DNA of 64,000 nucleotides from Legionella beliardensis (GTDB lineage Bacteria > Pseudomonadota > Gammaproteobacteria > Legionellales > Legionellaceae). The DNA is taken from assembly GCF_900452395.1 (NCBI RefSeq), contig NZ_UGNV01000001.1:1-64000 (forward strand), given 5' to 3'. Positions 50,854-59,658 of the stretch are shown piece after piece. Position 1 is the stretch's first letter. Every line of letters begins with the position of its first letter. The notes beneath the pieces were generated by a model. That model had not been told where the DNA came from. It ran no database searches and saw nothing but the letters and a program-made list of their open reading frames with translations. Position numbers and translations under genes: made by a program.

Positions 50854-52087
50854 GAACTGCTCCTTGTGGTTGGATTGCTATTAGTGTTGCGGATGGTTGG
50901 ACACCCATGCACTTTAAAAAATAATCTGTAATTTGTTGCATTGGTTTTCTTAACCGCTCAACATCGGTCACGATATATCCAGCAGTGATATCGCCGTTCA
51001 TTTTATGGTTCATCAAACGTTTTAAAGCATAAGCTGAGATATCCAGCCCCTCAGCAATGGTAATAAACGTTCGCCTTAAATCATGAACCGTAAAATGAAT
51101 CCCTGAGAGCTTGGTTACATTAGCCATTTGTTTACGTGGCTCAATAATATGACCTGCGGCTCCTGTGCCGGGGAAAACATACTCATTAATCCTCTTTTGG
51201 CTGCGTGATAATAGCAGCTCATAGAGGTAAGTAGAAAGAGGAAGGGTATGAGATTCGTGGTTTTTAGTATCAAGTATGGTTAATGTTTTAGCGTTGAGAT
51301 CAACTTGATCCCAGCGTAACGTGGCTGCTTCCTGACGGCGCAATCCTGTTAGTATTATTAACAATAAGTAATCTCGTAAAACTTCATTTTGTAGTTGTTG
51401 TACGCCAAGGTACCAAGCCGCCAATTCATGAGCTTTAATAAAACTTTGGCGACGCTCAACCCGATACCAGGCTCTGGTTTGGGATAGACGTTTTACCGGG
51501 TTTTCGGTAATCAATGATTTACCTTGTGTATCCTCATATTGACCGGCTGCAAAATTAAATAGGGCACGCAGTAGACGCATGGCTAAATTGGCATAAGCCT
51601 CGCCATGTACTTGCCCTAATTTTTTATGATGCTTTGCAACGTTATCTTTGGTGATGGCAAGAAAGGGTTTATTAATCCAGCCTGAAAATCCTGTGGCTAA
51701 TACCTTTTTGTAATTATAAAGGGTATTGTGTTTTAGAGATTTGCGAACTTGAATGTAATCATTAAACACATCATTTAATGTGATTTGGCGCATTTTTTCA
51801 GCGCGTTTTTCGGCAATTGGATCTATTCCAGTCGCAATTTGCCCGAGCAGCTTTTGAGCTTCTTTTCTTGCCATTTCTACTGTCAGCTCAGGATAACGAC
51901 CTAATGTAATGCGAGACAGTTTATTCTTTATCAGTTTTTCAACAAAAAAAGCCTTAGTTCCACCGGAGGTAACTCTGATACCAAATCCCTTCATAGCATC
52001 ATCATAATAGCGTTTTTGTGCCGTTCTTCCCTGAGTTGTTGAAACAGGCAAAGGTAGTTTATCAACAGCTGATTTTGTTATTTTCAT
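50846..52087 (-). CDS. Tyrosine recombinase, P4-type island integrase
   Basis: A 413-aa integrase that would recombine the island with tRNA-Asn. It has the N-terminal arm-binding domain (YYDDAMKGFGIRVTSGGTKAFFV, LGRYPELTVEMARKEA). The catalytic residues are visible: Arg in LTGLRRQEAATLRWDQVD, H-x-x-R in VHDLRRTFITIAE, His in LMNHKM and Tyr in AGYIV. The gene reads away from attR, with its promoter between the 22-bp subterminal repeat and the start. It is intact. Confidence 0.95.
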   Translation of the reverse strand: MKITKSAVDKLPLPVSTTQGRTAQKRYYDDAMKGFGIRVTSGGTKAFFVEKLIKNKLSRITLGRYPELTVEMARKEAQKLLGQIATGIDPIAEKRAEKMRQITLNDVFNDYIQVRKSLKHNTLYNYKKVLATGFSGWINKPFLAITKDNVAKHHKKLGQVHGEAYANLAMRLLRALFNFAAGQYEDTQGKSLITENPVKRLSQTRAWYRVERRQSFIKAHELAAWYLGVQQLQNEVLRDYLLLIILTGLRRQEAATLRWDQVDLNAKTLTILDTKNHESHTLPLSTYLYELLLSRSQKRINEYVFPGTGAAGHIIEPRKQMANVTKLSGIHFTVHDLRRTFITIAEGLDISAYALKRLMNHKMNGDITAGYIVTDVERLRKPMQQITDYFLKCMGVQPSATLIAIQPQGAVHE

Positions 52088-52103
52088 TTTCTCTCTTATT
52101 CAA

Positions 52104-52125
52104 ACGTGTCGAATATGTGTCGAAG
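52104..52125 (+). repeat. Right copy of 22-bp subterminal island repeat
   Basis: Identical to 39576-39597, with two GTGTCGAA units three bases apart. It lies 17 bases upstream of the integrase start codon, so it could also regulate the integrase. Confidence 0.75.
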
Positions 52126-52249
52126 GAATGATTAAAACATAATAAAAGTAATTGTGCTATAAAAAAAGCCGATAGGCCTTATAAACAAAGGGGTATTGGG
52201 ATAATTTAAAAGTTGGTAAAAGTCATTAAAAGCCCTAATTTTATAACTT

Positions 52250-52294
52250 TTAATCATTAGGTCGGCGGTTCGAGCCCGTCCCGGGGAGCCATAT
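52250..52294 (+). repeat. attR: 45-bp tRNA-Asn 3' end copy
   Basis: Exact copy of the tRNA-Asn 3' portion at 39489-39533. The 5' half of the tRNA is absent, so it is an attachment-site remnant and not a gene. Confidence 0.96.
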
Positions 52295-52502
52295 TTAGTA
52301 TGGCTTTTATCAAAATTCAAATTTCTTTCTTATCTTTTTAGATACCCTTTAGGGAACCCGATTTTTCCCGTCACCTTAATTATTGTATAACTAGGTAAGT
52401 TCAAAATATTATCTACATAGACTTGTAGGTTGGGCCACTTGATCCAACAACTACTTATCAATTCCATAGCGCTTTCTACTAACGTAAAGTCTAACAACCA
52501 TT

Positions 52503-52691
52503 GTAGCCTGGGGGTAGGTCCAAAGGGCTGTATCCCAGGTTTTCATTTTACTTCCATCGCTTAACAAACCCTTAAAATTCCATCTGTGAAACATAGCTAT
52601 GTAACTTGCGCTAAAGCATGGCCTGGCCCTATTCCAGCCGGCTTAGAAGGTAAACCTGGGATACGGCCCTTAGGAGCTATTTCCAGGCTAC
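52503..52691. repeat. MITE-like palindromic element, copy 1
   Basis: 189 bp that start GTAGCCTGGGGG and end CCAGGCTAC. The ends are inverted copies of about 40 bp, sharing TATCCCAGGTTTTC and GGTAAACCTGGGATA. The interior is shared with copy 2 at 54391-54650. The two copies bracket hipBA. Nothing else is recognisable in 52295-52502. Confidence 0.85.
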
Positions 52692-52725
52692 GTCTGCTGA
52701 AATATCCAGCCCCTCGATAATTTTT

Positions 52726-52771
52726 TACCCTCGAATGCGGGTATAATTGATTTTACCCGCACTTGGGGGTA
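52726..52771 (+). promoter_or_regulatory. hipBA promoter with two HipB-type operators
   Basis: TACCC-N8-GGGTA occurs twice, at 52726-52743 and 52754-52771, 28 bp apart. The layout matches TATCC-N8-GGATA, the HipB operator of E. coli. The first copy overlaps a perfect -10 TATAAT at 52742-52747 and the second covers the predicted start. A further half-site GGGGGTA is near 52793. This implies repression by the HipB protein encoded just downstream. Confidence 0.85.
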
Positions 52772-52813
52772 TATTTAATATTATTGGCAATTGGGGGTAA
52801 AAAGAGGAAATTT

Positions 52814-53053
52814 ATGATCATTCGATCAGCAAAAGATTTGGCAGTATATTTAAATGACAAGCGCAAGCAACTCAAAATGAGTCAGTCTGAAGTTGCAGAT
52901 TTAGTAGGTTTAAAACAGGATACTATATCAAAATTTGAAAATAGTCCCGACAATAGTCGAGTTGATACCTTATTTAGGATATTGTCTGCCCTAAATTTAA
53001 ATATTAGTCTTGTTGAAAAAGGTCAAGAAACTGATGAAGAGATAGAATGGTAA
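52814..53053 (+). CDS. hipB: HipB-like antitoxin, XRE family
   Basis: A 79-aa helix-turn-helix protein that binds the upstream operators and neutralises HipA. The HTH is MSQSEVADLVGLKQDTISKFEN at about residues 24-45, and the C-terminal NLNISLVEKG strand is typical. ATG 52814 has an AGAGGAA ribosome binding site; the longer frame from 52763 would read through the operator. It overlaps hipA by seven bases, giving translational coupling of the pair. Confidence 0.9.
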   Translation: MIIRSAKDLAVYLNDKRKQLKMSQSEVADLVGLKQDTISKFENSPDNSRVDTLFRILSALNLNISLVEKGQETDEEIEW

Positions 53054-54363
53054 GGCGTAAATTATACATATTAATGAACAATGAGCTCGTGGGGGAGCTT
53101 ACCCAGGATAATGCAGGAGGTTTGGGTTTTTCCTATGTTACGGACTGGATTTCCAAGTCACATTCGCGACCAGTATCTTTATCGTTACCGTTAGTAAAGC
53201 AAAAGTTTTTAGGTGAAGTTGTTTATAACTTTTTTGATAATTTACTTCCTGATAATCCGCAGATAAGAGCCAGAATTCAAGCTCGTTTTCAGGCAAGATC
53301 ATCACGACCGTTTGATTTGTTGGCTTTAATTGGAAGTGATTGTGTTGGTGCAATACAAATTGTTGAACATATTCCTCAGGCGCAGCAGCTAAATATTGAA
53401 AGTCATGTGGTCAGTGAAGCCGAGATAGCTCATACTTTGCGTTCTTACCAAACTTCTCCACTAGGAATGAACAAAGAAGATGATGAGTTTAGAATATCCA
53501 TAGCTGGCGCTCAAGAAAAAACAGCTTTTTTATATTACCAAAATGAATGGCATAAACCATTAGGGCCTACACCAACAACTCACATATTCAAATTACCTGT
53601 TGGATATTTATCACATCAAGGAATTGATTTAAGTGAAAGTTGCGAAAATGAATACCTCTGTTTAATGCTAGCCAGCAAATTTGGTTTAGATGTTGCAAAA
53701 TCAGAAATCTTACAATTCGAAGATGAAAAAGTACTGGTTGTCGAAAGATTTGATAGAAAATGGAGTCGAGATAATCGTTATATACTCAGGTTGCCACAAG
53801 AAGACCTATGTCAATCATTAGGTTATTCCCCAAATTTAAAATATCAGTCAGATGGTGGCCCCGGTATTAAAGAAATTATGCAGCTACTTAATGGTTCACA
53901 GCGACCTCAAAAAGATAGAGATGAATTTTTCAAAGCACAGATTGTTTATTGGTGCCTTGGCGCTATTGATGCGCATGCCAAAAATTTCAGTATAAATCTA
54001 CAGCCACAAGGAGGTTACCAGTTAACTCCATTATATGACATCATTTCAGCCTACCCTATCGTGGAACAAAAACAGCTATCGTTTAAGAAATTGAAAATGG
54101 CCATGGCTTTATACGGCAAAAACAGTCATTATAAGGTTCACAGTATTCAAAAAAGACACTTTATTGAAACAGCAAAGAACGTCCAATATTCTAAAATTAA
54201 AGCAGTTCAGATTTTTGAACAAGTGATTGACCGTATTGATTCTGCTATCGATGAAGTCACAGCACAATTACCGAGCCACTTCCCAGAAAAAATTGCACAG
54301 CCAATCTTCAAAGGCATGAAGAATTTTAAAGAGCGAATGATATCCCTCTCAACTCTAAACTAA
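53047..54363 (+). CDS. hipA: HipA-like serine/threonine kinase toxin
   Basis: HipA kinases phosphorylate a tRNA synthetase and induce dormancy. The 438-aa product has the N-subdomain 1 with GGLGFSYVTDWI, and the self-phosphorylated Ser loop in FRISIAGAQEKTAFL near residue 150. It also has the catalytic IDAHAKNFSI near 307 and the metal-binding LTPLYDIISAYP. All key residues are present, so it appears active. It forms a type II toxin-antitoxin module with the upstream gene, just outside the tRNA-Asn island, between two MITE copies. Confidence 0.93.
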   Translation: MVRRKLYILMNNELVGELTQDNAGGLGFSYVTDWISKSHSRPVSLSLPLVKQKFLGEVVYNFFDNLLPDNPQIRARIQARFQARSSRPFDLLALIGSDCVGAIQIVEHIPQAQQLNIESHVVSEAEIAHTLRSYQTSPLGMNKEDDEFRISIAGAQEKTAFLYYQNEWHKPLGPTPTTHIFKLPVGYLSHQGIDLSESCENEYLCLMLASKFGLDVAKSEILQFEDEKVLVVERFDRKWSRDNRYILRLPQEDLCQSLGYSPNLKYQSDGGPGIKEIMQLLNGSQRPQKDRDEFFKAQIVYWCLGAIDAHAKNFSINLQPQGGYQLTPLYDIISAYPIVEQKQLSFKKLKMAMALYGKNSHYKVHSIQKRHFIETAKNVQYSKIKAVQIFEQVIDRIDSAIDEVTAQLPSHFPEKIAQPIFKGMKNFKERMISLSTLN

Positions 54364-54390
54364 ATTTCCTTAACCAGAAGATTAGCCGAC

Positions 54391-54650
54391 GTAGCCTGGA
54401 AGTAGGCCAATAGGCCGTATCCCAGGTTTTCATTTTTCTTCCATAGCTTAACAACCCCCTAAAATTCCATCTGTTAAACATGGCTATGTAATTTGCGCTA
54501 AAGCATGGCCCTATTCCAGTTTTCATCGTTATGTTCAGAAGGGAGTATTGCAAGAAAAGTGGGATATGATGGAGTGCAAGGTGATTTTGGAGAATAGGCG
54601 TAGTGAAGGTAAACCTGGGATACGGCCTTTTGGGCCTACTCCCAAGCTAC
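54391..54650. repeat. MITE-like palindromic element, copy 2 with insertion
   Basis: Starts GTAGCCTGG and ends AAGCTACG-like sequence. Left and right parts match copy 1 at 52503-52691, but about 85 bp (roughly 54517-54600) are inserted between CCTATTCCAG and GGTAAACCTGGG. The inserted piece reads open in one frame and might be a gene fragment. The remaining 54651-54728 shows nothing. Confidence 0.8.
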
Positions 54651-54728
54651 GCCGGCTAGAAGCTACAAAAATAGCGAGATAGGCTGAGTAAGTAGCCCGT
54701 TTGAACCAGGAAATAATCTACGTTTGCT

Positions 54729-55535
54729 TTACTTGCGGCAAGCTACTTGGAAGCTGCCATAGAATCCAATTATTTGCTTATCATCCTTACTAAATCTAAC
54801 CGTTTCATCATATTTTTTTTGCCATTCTTCTTCAGACGTGCCTTGTTCAAGGTCAGTTTTTTTAAATGCATTTAATCCCTCTAGTAATTTCATTTTTTGA
54901 CTTTCTTGCCATAAGATTGGTTGAACAAGCCCGCAATTGATAATCTCAAAACCAATTTTTCTACACTCGTAAAATAACTTCATACCAATATCGCCGTCAC
55001 GCCTCATTCCTTCTATTTCTTGTTCTGGCAGCACCAATGCAGGAGAATATCCTTGCCAAGCAAATGTTGGCGGGTAGGCGAACATGTGGCTAATGATGCC
55101 TTCTTCTCCCACATAGATACCCCCATCATTTAAATTCTCATAAAATATTTTAATGGCTTTACGCGGGCTATAAAGATGATGCAACAAAAATCTACAATAA
55201 ATTAAATCATAATTTTCGCCTAACTCTGCAATATCATAGGCCGAAAGAACGGTAGTGCTCACATTGGCTATTTTGTTTTGCTGCAATGTTCGGTGCGTTA
55301 CCTTCAATTGTTCCGGGCTATTATCTATGGCGGTTACATATCCCTCTTTACCTACATAATTCGCAATCCAGGACGTCATAACACCTGCGCCACATCCAAC
55401 ATCTAAAACCTTCATACCTTTTGCTAGGCCGGCATCTAATAGAAATTTCTTGGTGCTTGCATTATAGGATTCGTCTAAGAGGTCATAACTAAGACCGCTC
55501 TCACCTATTTCAAAATCATATTTTTCATTTGTCAT
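54729..55535 (-). CDS. Class I SAM-dependent methyltransferase
   Basis: A 268-aa protein with motif I KVLDVGCGAGVMTSWIA near residue 43, an acidic residue in VTAIDNSPEQL, and motif YDLIYCRFLLHHLYSPRKAI followed by LNDGGIYVGEE. It resembles the UbiE/small-molecule methyltransferase type. The substrate is unknown. It stands alone, minus strand, divergent from a lipoprotein gene. Nothing firmly links it to the cyclodipeptide synthase gene about 3 kb away. Confidence 0.82.
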   Translation of the reverse strand: MTNEKYDFEIGESGLSYDLLDESYNASTKKFLLDAGLAKGMKVLDVGCGAGVMTSWIANYVGKEGYVTAIDNSPEQLKVTHRTLQQNKIANVSTTVLSAYDIAELGENYDLIYCRFLLHHLYSPRKAIKIFYENLNDGGIYVGEEGIISHMFAYPPTFAWQGYSPALVLPEQEIEGMRRDGDIGMKLFYECRKIGFEIINCGLVQPILWQESQKMKLLEGLNAFKKTDLEQGTSEEEWQKKYDETVRFSKDDKQIIGFYGSFQVACRK

Positions 55536-55816
55536 GTTCGACCTCCAGATGTTTATTCAACATCTCATTTGCCAATCGATTCACTTTAAAGCCTAAAGCT
55601 ATCAATTAAGTATACTGGAGCCCTGGATAATACACTTGCAATTTCTCAATCAATTAAACCATCTCTTTATAGGTCAAAATTCTCTTCCGAATAAGCTTTT
55701 TATAGTAAAAAAATCCAATGTCATTCATTTAAACTCGCAATTATTAAAATTTGTACTATGTTTTAACTGTAGTATGTAGTACTTAATTAAGGACTAATGA
55801 TTAAAGAGGGAACATT

Positions 55817-56095
55817 ATGAAAAAATTAATAATTACAGGATTTTCTACTGCTTTACTTTCAGCTACTTTAGTTGGTTGCGGTTGGAATACTATGGATACA
55901 GTGGGTTCCAGCCTTGTAAGCACTGGTACCAATGTAGTAACTACAACTGGCACAGTAGTGGGTTCAGGTGTTGATCTATTAGTAGGTCGCCCAGTTACTC
56001 ACGCAGATATGGTGGTTTATCGTAAGCATGGTGTTATTTATCGTAACGGCCATTCTTATGCTATCCAAAATGGACGATACATTATTGTTCGTTAA
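55817..56095 (+). CDS. Small lipoprotein
   Basis: A 92-aa protein with a lipoprotein signal: MKKLIITGFSTALLSATLVGC, with lipobox LVGC and Cys21. The mature part has a Thr/Val/Gly-rich stretch (STGTNVVTTTGTVVGSGVDLL) and a basic C-terminal domain (VVYRKHGVIYRNGHSYAIQNG). The function is unknown. A GAGG ribosome binding site precedes the ATG, and a strong terminator follows. Confidence 0.8.
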   Translation: MKKLIITGFSTALLSATLVGCGWNTMDTVGSSLVSTGTNVVTTTGTVVGSGVDLLVGRPVTHADMVVYRKHGVIYRNGHSYAIQNGRYIIVR

Positions 56096-56103
56096 TTTTG
56101 CTT

Positions 56104-56143
56104 GCCCTTCATTAAGTCTTTTAATGAAGGGCTTTTCTTTTTT
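56104..56143 (+). terminator. Intrinsic terminator after small lipoprotein
   Basis: GCCCTTCATTAA and TTAATGAAGGGC are perfect 12-bp arms around GTCTT, followed by TTTTCTTTTTT. The remaining gap to 56496 is AT-rich with no recognisable gene. Confidence 0.93.
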
Positions 56144-56496
56144 ATCTTCATATGACTATTTTTTATAAGTAAACTTAACTACTACTTAATCTTTAAATTA
56201 CTAAAGTCTTAAAATCAATTCGCCAAATCAACCTCTCATTGGTAGCGAGTATATACTTTAATTAGGTTTTAGGAGTAAAAGTAATTTGCTTTAAAGTTTA
56301 TATCACCGCTAAACTTATATTTATTTTCTATACTTAGGTTAAAGATAATGGTCAAAGTAAATTTTAAGTATAATTTACCTTAAAATGTAAGGTTGACATA
56401 AACACTATAGCTTTTGTGTCGCCAAATGAACATTATCCCGTAACATGCGAAGCATTTATATGGGAACCATATTAAGTACCTAGTTCAGGGAGTGTA

Positions 56497-56880
56497 ATGA
56501 TGAGAACGATGCTGGCTTGCTGTCTTTTCGTAGTAGTTAGCTTGTTAACGGGATGCTGGACGACTCAGTCGGGGCAGAAATCGGGCATTATCGTGAAAGT
56601 AGCCAAAGAAGGTCGCTACTGGGGAACTTATGAAGGTGAGTTAATTCGTGGTGGCTTAGATAATGCAAGTGGTGCTACTGGACGTGAGTTTCATTTTACA
56701 TTAGGGCAATTTAAATCAGACTTAGTAAATCAAGCAATCTATGCTATGGAAAATAATAAACATGTCGTGCTTAAATATCATTGTGAAGCTTATGTTCTCC
56801 CCTGGAGCGGCGAGACAAAGTGCTTTGTTGATGAAATTAAAATATTAGATTCTGCGAAGGGCACTAAAGCGCCTGAGTGA
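56497..56880 (+). CDS. Putative lipoprotein
   Basis: A 127-aa protein with the signal LACCLFVVVSLLTGC, where LTGC is the lipobox. The mature domain contains GRYWGTYEGELIRGG, FHFTLGQFKSDLVNQAIYAME and a Cys pair. It resembles small beta-rich domains of conserved hypothetical proteins found in phages and bacteria. The start may be ATG 56497 or ATG 56500. A GGGAG ribosome binding site lies just upstream. The function is unknown. Confidence 0.75.
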   Translation: MMRTMLACCLFVVVSLLTGCWTTQSGQKSGIIVKVAKEGRYWGTYEGELIRGGLDNASGATGREFHFTLGQFKSDLVNQAIYAMENNKHVVLKYHCEAYVLPWSGETKCFVDEIKILDSAKGTKAPE

Positions 56881-56975
56881 TCGCACTCTTGTTGACGTCT
56901 CTATAAGAACTTGTCTAATCGTACTAAAGAATAATGTTTTGCTATCTAAACATACAGTACTAGATAGCAACCTTC

Positions 56976-58187
56976 TTAAGTATTCATAGCTGGAAGCGGT
57001 AAAGGTGTACTGCTATCTTGTGGTAATTGTTTATAATTTTTAGTGTTAGCAATAAAGCCTTTATTAATGAAAAATGATTTAACTTTTTTTAACCAACGGT
57101 CTTCGACATATAAGGTAAAAATATAGGCAAATGCAAGGCAGGTAGGCAAAGTCACTAAAGAGACCAGGATAGCTCTTAATAATAAAGGATAACCTGCGCT
57201 AGTCAATAACGCATTGGTAAAGTGTGATAATGAACATAGTAAGGTAAGGTGTGTTAGATACAATGCAAATGATATTTTCCCTAAAAATAAAGATATTTTT
57301 GAAGTAAATAGGGATTTTAAATTATCACTAGTAAGAGCCCAAAAGAGTAAAACAATCATAGGGAAAGCAGCGCTTATTTTACCAGTTAAATTTAATTGAT
57401 AAAGATAGGCAAAAATGCCGCCTAGACTAGTATCAAATAAATAATCAATATTAAAAAATTCAACGATTTTGGCATATAGGCTGTTTTCTTGCAGAAGGGT
57501 AAGCTTATATTTTTGTAATAAATAGCCATATTTTTTATTTAAAATATAGAGGTCACAAAAACATAGTCCGGTGAAAAAAAGGAAATAATAATAAAAGTGC
57601 TTATAAAATATAGGCAGTATTATTAAGTAAATAAGGGGTCTGATTTTCCATGTACCGAATAAGGATAAGAAAGCAAAGACTAAAAACGAGCCTATAAATT
57701 CTCGTGACATAGTCCATAATTGCAGACCAAAATCATAAAGATGTCGGGTATCTGGAACAAAGAAGACCTCAAAGAAAGAAAATTTTAATGCGGTTAAGAT
57801 TCTCGGTTTACTCATAAAAATACCGACGTGATCTTGTACCGTATACATTAAGTTAAACCGCATAAATAAATAAGAAATAAGCACGGAACAAAGAATGGGA
57901 ATAAGTAGGCGAAAATAACGAAATTGGGCCATGCTTATTAAGGCGTTATAATCATAGTTTTTAAAGAAATTAAAACTTAATACAAAGCCGCTTAATAAAA
58001 AAAACAAGATAACGGCGCTCGGGCCATCAGTAAATAACTTAAGAGGAGTATGATAAAATAACTGACTAAGAGGAGAGTCACTTGGTGGATATAACCAGCA
58101 TGGGTAAAGGTGACCAATAAGAACAACAAAAGCTGCCCATCCTCTAAGGCCATCTAAAAATTCGATACGCTGATTAGCATTACTCAT
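56976..58187 (-). CDS. Acyltransferase 3 family membrane protein
   Basis: A 403-aa integral membrane protein of the OafA/YrhL/Nod-factor O-acyltransferase family, transferring acyl groups to sugars or lipids on the cell surface. The N-terminal signature IEFLDGLRGWAAFVVLIGHL has the family Arg and the catalytic His. About ten hydrophobic segments follow, with FFLLSGFVLSFNFFK and LGKISFALYLTHLTLL in the expected places. I start at ATG 58187; ATG 58232 would add 15 residues without a ribosome binding site. The acceptor is unknown. It lies downstream of the cyclodipeptide synthase gene at a gap of about 135 bp. Confidence 0.88.
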   Translation of the reverse strand: MSNANQRIEFLDGLRGWAAFVVLIGHLYPCWLYPPSDSPLSQLFYHTPLKLFTDGPSAVILFFLLSGFVLSFNFFKNYDYNALISMAQFRYFRLLIPILCSVLISYLFMRFNLMYTVQDHVGIFMSKPRILTALKFSFFEVFFVPDTRHLYDFGLQLWTMSREFIGSFLVFAFLSLFGTWKIRPLIYLIILPIFYKHFYYYFLFFTGLCFCDLYILNKKYGYLLQKYKLTLLQENSLYAKIVEFFNIDYLFDTSLGGIFAYLYQLNLTGKISAAFPMIVLLFWALTSDNLKSLFTSKISLFLGKISFALYLTHLTLLCSLSHFTNALLTSAGYPLLLRAILVSLVTLPTCLAFAYIFTLYVEDRWLKKVKSFFINKGFIANTKNYKQLPQDSSTPLPLPAMNT

Positions 58188-58323
58188 CTTAATTATTGTT
58201 TCCTTTCCATGAAATAGATTTAAGAAATGCATAGTTTATATAAAAATTAGCAATTATTCTATTGTATCTAGTAAGCCAGTTAAATACCTCGTTAGGGCCG
58301 TTTAAATTTATTTTAAACACTTA

Positions 58324-59658
58324 TTAAAATTTCAATGCTGATGCCTGTGTTGGTCTAGATTCTGCTTCTATTTCTACGACATCAATAGCTAAGGGGCTTA
58401 TTATTTCATTTATGGGTTTAGATTTTGATTCTACCATGCTACTTGCTGCTTGCTGTTTCTGCACAATGCTTAACAAGCTGGCAAATGATTGCTCAAATAA
58501 TTGACGTTGGAATTCTATGGAACCGCCTTTATCTATAATCGCTGCGGTAATTCCATAGGCCATGTGCTCAATTGCACTATTAAATAAAGTTTGGGGGGAA
58601 ATTGTTGCTGACTCTTGCCGTTCTTGAGTGCCGCCATGGCTAAAAAATTTGTATCGGTTTTCCCCAAGGCTTAATTCCTCAAATTTTTTTAATGTAGCTT
58701 CAACTTCGCTTATAACGAGCCGATTACTAATTTCTTCAAGACTTTTATTAGTTGCTATGTCTTTTTGTCGGTTATTATCAGTAGTAGTTAGTTTAGGCGG
58801 CTCAATAGCCTTTCTGCAAAAAGAGACTTGTAGCCAGTTGGCAACCAAGTTAAGATCAAGGTCTTCTGGGAAGCTACAGCGAGGATCTTCTCTGTTTTTA
58901 TCAAAATAAGCTTTGGCCACTTCAAACGGCTTGCGTATTTGTCCTGGGTAAACAATAAAGTTGTAATTTAGAGCTGCCGCTAACCACATGATGGCTGGTG
59001 TTTCTTCTTCTAAGTAGCCTTTAGAGCGTGCTTTCCATAATCCCTCCTTGTCGCCCTCTTGTTGATGTCGGCCGGCAAAAATATCTGCTTCTGCTGCTAT
59101 ACTTGCCTTAAGCTCTGGTTCTGATTGGCATAATGAGTTTAAGCCTGGCTCTCTTTCTTGATACTGAGGGTGAGCTACCCATTGGCTCCAGGTTACAACT
59201 TCAAAACCTAAGGACATATCTTTTGCCAATTGATTTAAGACTGAAATTTTTTCTAATGTATTTAAGTCAGGGTAATTGTTCTTAAATTTCTCAACAGATA
59301 GCCCCAATGGCTTTAAAAAATAGTGTAAATGCTCCTCAAAATAGGCTGCACCTAATTGTCGCGCTTCTTTTTTTAAAGTAGCCTTATGATCATCAGTAAG
59401 ATATTCTTCAGATTTTAAGTTATGCCAGTGAAGTTCGTCAGCAATAAGAAAAGTCACTAATTGATGTGGCTCGGTAACTGCTTGTTCAATAATAGCCCCT
59501 AAAAAATCACCTCTACAATACTCCTGGCCAACTATACTAAGCAGGACTAAGCTTTTTGTTGTTGCTAAAGATAGGCTGTCTGAATTTTTAAATAGGCTTT
59601 TTGCTTTACCATTAAAATTTGCTTGCAGTTTGCCATCTTTTGGGCCTTTAATTTTCAT
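58324..59658 (-). CDS. Cyclodipeptide synthase (XYP-like) with C-terminal extension
   Basis: CDPSs make cyclodipeptides from two aminoacyl-tRNAs. From ATG 59658 (444 aa) the first ~255 residues follow that fold. The nucleophile is Ser41 in LVLLSIVGQEYCRGDF; then come VTFLIADELHWHNLK, the basic helix KATLKKEARQLGAAY, VVTWSQWVAHPQYQ, Tyr215 and Glu219 in GYLEEETPAI, and Tyr237-Pro238 in FIVYPGQ. The YP pair is the mark of the XYP subfamily, which includes enzymes from Fluoribacter and Rickettsiella. ATG 59658 has GAGGA upstream; GTG 59724 and ATG 59715 are longer alternatives. About 190 C-terminal residues are unusual and of unknown role. Confidence 0.8.
   Translation of the reverse strand: MKIKGPKDGKLQANFNGKAKSLFKNSDSLSLATTKSLVLLSIVGQEYCRGDFLGAIIEQAVTEPHQLVTFLIADELHWHNLKSEEYLTDDHKATLKKEARQLGAAYFEEHLHYFLKPLGLSVEKFKNNYPDLNTLEKISVLNQLAKDMSLGFEVVTWSQWVAHPQYQEREPGLNSLCQSEPELKASIAAEADIFAGRHQQEGDKEGLWKARSKGYLEEETPAIMWLAAALNYNFIVYPGQIRKPFEVAKAYFDKNREDPRCSFPEDLDLNLVANWLQVSFCRKAIEPPKLTTTDNNRQKDIATNKSLEEISNRLVISEVEATLKKFEELSLGENRYKFFSHGGTQERQESATISPQTLFNSAIEHMAYGITAAIIDKGGSIEFQRQLFEQSFASLLSIVQKQQAASSMVESKSKPINEIISPLAIDVVEIEAESRPTQASALKF

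Larger units (their letters stand above)
39531..52294. mobile_element. Genomic island integrated at tRNA-Asn
   Basis: The island is bounded by the 45-bp tRNA-Asn direct repeats. It contains a P4-type tyrosine integrase at its right end, a second integrase-like gene, frameshifted DUF927 and AlpA genes, iteron-like repeats, a hammerhead ribozyme, a split-borosin cassette and a DUF1016 nuclease. A 22-bp repeat with two GTGTCGAA units lies just inside both ends (39576-39597 and 52104-52125). The integrase sits next to the partial tRNA copy rather than the intact tRNA. Several genes are broken, so part of the element is decaying. Confidence 0.9.

Noticed and set aside
52132-52320. 62-aa open frame over attR
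   Set aside because: It is antisense to the tRNA-Asn remnant; such frames are a common misannotation of tRNA 3' ends.
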